From assembly GCA_026008535.1 (NCBI GenBank), contig BRKX01000001.1, forward strand, positions 71,126,317 to 71,190,316: a stretch of 64,000 bases of DNA, written 5' to 3'. The translations under genes were made by a program, and so were the position numbers. Source of the DNA: Perilla frutescens (lineage: Eukaryota; Streptophyta; Magnoliopsida; Lamiales; Lamiaceae). This document shows, one piece after another, positions 61,151-64,000 of this stretch. The notes below the pieces were generated by a model. That model made no database searches, was not told the origin of the DNA, and was given only the letters and a program-made list of their open reading frames with translations. How positions within the stretch are numbered: the first letter of the stretch is position 1; every line of letters starts with the position of its first letter.

Positions 61151-62748
61151 TAGGGCTGTAAACGAGTCAAGTCGGATCGAGTATCACTGAGCTCAAACTC
61201 GGCTCGTTTAACTGCTCGTGAGCTCCAGCTCAACTCGAGCTTTATACTCAAGCTCGGCTCGAGAAGAAAAATTTATACTCGAGCTCAACTCAAGCTCGGC
61301 TCGTTTAACTATTATTCGAGCCTAACTCGAGCTCGAGCTCGATACTCAACTCGAGTTTGAGCTCGAACACTTGACTCGACTCGAGTTTGGCTCGTTAATG
61401 ATATATTCAAGTCGAACTCGAGCTCGACTCGTTTATGTTACATTCAAGTCCGACTCGAAATTAAACTCGACTCGTTTATCTGAAACTAAAAAAATCGACA
61501 ATAATAACCCCGCTTATTAACAAAATTCCTAAAATATTTCAAACAAAGTTCAACATACGTGACAAAGTCGAATATGATTATATTAGACAAAATAATAATT
61601 TTGATTTATTTCAAACAAAGTTCAACATACGTCATATATTTTTTTTATTAGTATTATTCATTATTTTGATTATATTAGACAAAATTATCATTTTGGTTTA
61701 TTTATATTTCTAACTTGATTGATTGAGAAATATTAATTTGTCAATATTAGTCTTGATTTTGTTATTTCTTTTTTTTCATTATTATTTAAGATATAATTTA
61801 AAATCTAGTTAAGATGGATTATATATATAATGTTAGTGTTAATATTATCTCGAATATAGGATAGAATAATACTACTATGCTAAATTGCTAATTACTAATT
61901 AGTAATTACTATGTATATATGATATAGGATAGAATAATATTACTAATTACTATGTATATATAATATTGATATATGATATATTCAATAATTTTGTCTTTTG
62001 TTTGTCAAGTGTTATTATTGCTAATTAATTTAAAATTTTGACTTTCAAATATTAGTTAAGAAATAACAATTATTGATTTAAATTAATATTTCAGTTAAGT
62101 ATAATTTTCTGATAATATTAGTCACTGTTTCCATTATATTAGTTACAAATATAATTTTATTTTATATTTATTTCTTAATGGATTGAAGAATGAAGAATAT
62201 TAATTTGTCAATATTAGTCTCGATTTTTGTTATTTTATTTTTTTTCATTGAGAAGTTTTAAATCTAATACCAGTAATGTATATTACCATTGATTCCATTT
62301 TATTATTAATTGGAAATTTTAACAAAAATAATTTTAAAAAAAAAAACATTAGAAAAATTAAAAATATATATATTTTGAGTTTCAAATCGAGTATAGTTCG
62401 AAAGTTGTATCATGAACTAACTCAAGTAACTACTCGTGAGAACTACTCACGAGACTGCTCGATTAACTACTCACGAGACTGCTCAATTAACTACTCATGA
62501 GACATCTCGATTAACCACTCGCGAGACTGCTCGATTAACTACTCGTGAGACTACTCGATTAACTACTCGCGAGACAGCTCGATTAACTACTCACGAGCTT
62601 CACGAGCCGAGTAAGCTCGCGAGCTTCTCGAGCCGAGTACCCCCAAGCTCGAGTTCGACTCATTTACAAGCTGAGTCACATTCGAATGAGTTTTTTTCGA
62701 GTCGATCTCCGAGTATCTCACGAGTAGCTTGGCTCATTTACAGCCCTA
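61151..62748. mobile_element. Non-autonomous hAT element, 1.6 kb
   Basis: The ends are TAGGGCTGTAAACGAGTCAA and, reversed, TAGGGCTGTAAATGAGCCAA. They are flanked by a perfect 8-bp duplication GGAACGAC (61143-61150 and 62749-62756). Both inner ends are packed with CTCGAGCTCGACTCG-like motifs. The centre is AT-rich and non-coding, and no transposase is present. Confidence 0.92.
62430..62600. repeat. 24-bp tandem repeat inside the hAT element
   Basis: About seven copies of GAGACTGCTCGATTAACTAC plus TCRC differ at a few positions. Because 24 is a multiple of three the array stays open and looks like a Thr-Arg-Glu-rich peptide. It is not a gene. Confidence 0.9.
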
Positions 62749-62806
62749 GGAACGACGTAAGCCAGAAGAACAACCACCAGAAGTTCCAACATTGATGTTC
62801 CTTCCT

Positions 62807-63058
62807 ACAGAGCCTATATCCTGATATTCTTAGTTCACACACTTTCTAGACCAGCAGTTTGGCTGAGCAATCAAATAGCAAGTGATCAGCACTAAAACAA
62901 GAATTCACATCTTAAACTCAGGCATACAATTCAAACAACAAAGAGCATCAAGTCAGTGAATAGCACAGAGGGGAATTATATACATTCATCAAAGGAAAAC
63001 GGGCACCAAACGACGTGCAAAATGAACCTTTATTTCAGTCACTGACTCGTATATCCAA
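62807..63058. repeat. Third copy of part of the duplicated block
   Basis: It matches 54670-54925 closely (CTATATCCTGATATTCTTAG, AGCAAGTGATCAGCACTAAA, CATCAAGTCAGTGAATAG). It matches 38700-38820, which has lost about 120 bp. It lies just downstream of the ESSS-like gene on that gene's strand. Confidence 0.88.
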
Positions 63059-63473
63059 ACAACGTGCAAAATGAACATTTCTTTCAGTCATTGAGCACTG
63101 CATGCTGCAAATGCTCATCATTTTTAACACACAGTTCCAGAATTAAGATCAACTACAGCAAACACAGCCACATTACTTATTCAAACTCCAAATATATGGG
63201 TGCAAAGAATAATATCCCAGAAAATCATAAACCCTGGATAATGAGTGAAGGTTTAACAAGCCCCTAATATTGAGCAAATGAGGCATTTCTATTAACCAAT
63301 TCATAAATTCCAGATTCCCCAAATTGAGGCCGATTAAACGATTCCAGGATTTCATTATTCCTTTCTTCTAAAAAAACAAAAACACAACACACAAAGGATT
63401 ACATTATTCGTTGAAACAGCCAACTGCACAAGTCATTGCTCCAGAAAAGAACATAAAAATAAACGACCTTTCT
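63059..63473. other. Downstream region of the ESSS-like gene
   Basis: It probably contains its 3' UTR (minus strand). A short internal direct repeat of AACGTGCAAAATGAAC and TTTCAGTCA occurs near 63015-63090. No other feature. Confidence 0.4.
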
Positions 63474-63821
63474 TCATTCAGATCGAGCTGATTGAGCCGC
63501 CTCCAATTCGAGCCGTTCGAGGGCTTTCTGGTGGGCCCAAGTCTCCATCGTCAAATCGGGCTTGGCGCTGAGCCCGACTCCGAGAATGACGATGGTGAGG
63601 AAGCTAGTGACGTAGCACGGAAGCTCCCAGTCCTCCCACTTCCGCGACTGACCGGGCGGCGGCGGCGTCCGATTGAACGCGAACCCTTTCGGCCGATCCT
63701 CGTGCCCCGGGCTGAACCATCTGCTCGGCCCATCACCTCCGCCACCTCGGGTCCGAAGAGACGGGCTTAATCGGGCCCGGAGAGTGCTTGCAGCGGCCGC
63801 GAATGGTTTCAGTGGCGGCAT
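63474..63821 (-). CDS. Mitochondrial complex I subunit, ESSS/NDUFB11-like
   Basis: This is an intronless 115-codon frame. The N-terminus (MPPLKPFAAAASTLRARLSP) is Arg/Ala-rich like a mitochondrial presequence. A conserved block (GGGGDGPSRWFSPGHEDRPK, then NRTPPPPGQSRKWEDWE) and one membrane segment at about residues 69-87 (CYVTSFLTIVILGVGL) follow. A short helical tail (ETWAHQKALERLELE) closes the protein. This layout matches the small plant ESSS-type accessory subunits of the respiratory NADH dehydrogenase membrane arm. The assignment rests on remembered family sequences, so the membrane protein is sure but the exact subunit name less so. The frame is undamaged. Confidence 0.8.
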   Translation of the reverse strand: MPPLKPFAAAASTLRARLSPSLRTRGGGGDGPSRWFSPGHEDRPKGFAFNRTPPPPGQSRKWEDWELPCYVTSFLTIVILGVGLSAKPDLTMETWAHQKALERLELEAAQSARSE

Positions 63822-64000
63822 TTTCCGATATCCGAGCGATGGCGAGGAGTTGATCGTGGTTTTCTAGATGCTTATAAATTAGTCGCAATTGGGGTTTATT
63901 ATAGGATTCATTATACGACGCCGTATGTGGCTGGGTAAAATAACAACTCAGTCCCTTGATTTAAATCTATTAGGGGAAATTACTCTGTTATTCCAATCAC

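Noticed and set aside
62436..62795. 119-codon frame of Thr/Arg/Glu repeats
   Set aside because: It is an artefact of the 24-bp tandem repeat within the hAT element and runs out over the element's right end.

Overview
The window is nuclear DNA of a flowering plant, most likely a eudicot. It has AT-rich intergenic DNA, short introns with GT-AG borders, and plant-specific families: an AG peptide, an A20/AN1 stress-associated protein, plant NEK kinase architecture, and FAR1/MULE, plant mobile domain, PIF/Harbinger, hAT, SINE, Ty1/copia and Ty3/gypsy elements. A Lamiales origin is only an impression from protein flavour. I see no bacterial genes, CRISPR arrays or rRNA.

Layout. 1-4.2 kb holds the last exon of a probable SmD3 gene (+) and a complete 10-exon LST8 gene (-), the WD40 subunit of the TOR kinase complex. 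4.2-11.3 kb is a 7.1-kb Mutator-like element with TIRs and a 9-bp target duplication. It carries a decayed FAR1/MULE/SWIM transposase fused to an OTU protease domain and a convergent, decayed plant-mobile-domain gene. 11.4-15.7 kb holds a second candidate TIR element and a MULE-type MITE. 15.9-25.2 kb is the gene-rich core: intronless CBF5/dyskerin (+), an AG peptide (-) and a 13-exon NEK kinase (-). 25-35 kb is an AT-rich gene desert with microsatellites, an inverted-repeat element, a Tourist-like MITE, a hAT MITE and a tRNA-derived SINE. 35.3-37.7 kb is an A20/AN1 SAP gene with a long 5'-UTR intron.

36.66-57.39 kb is dominated by a segmental duplication. Block A (36655-42122) carries the live SAP gene. 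Block B (53038-57393) carries a truncated SAP pseudogene. A GC-rich minisatellite and a Ty3/gypsy element (-) that itself contains a nested Ty1/copia element (+) lie between them. Each block was later hit independently by PIF/Harbinger-derived sequence, and in each case part of that insertion was tripled. At the far end of block B a multi-exon gene of unknown family is cut off exactly at the duplication breakpoint. 58.5-64 kb is AT-rich sequence, a hAT element with a perfect 8-bp target duplication, a third copy of part of the duplicated block, and a small intronless gene for a complex I ESSS/NDUFB11-like subunit (-).

The intact genes are housekeeping or stress functions (splicing, TOR signalling, ribosome biogenesis, cell morphogenesis, wall glycopeptide, respiration). 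They are not a cluster with a shared pathway. The unusual biology is in the mobile and duplicated DNA between them.
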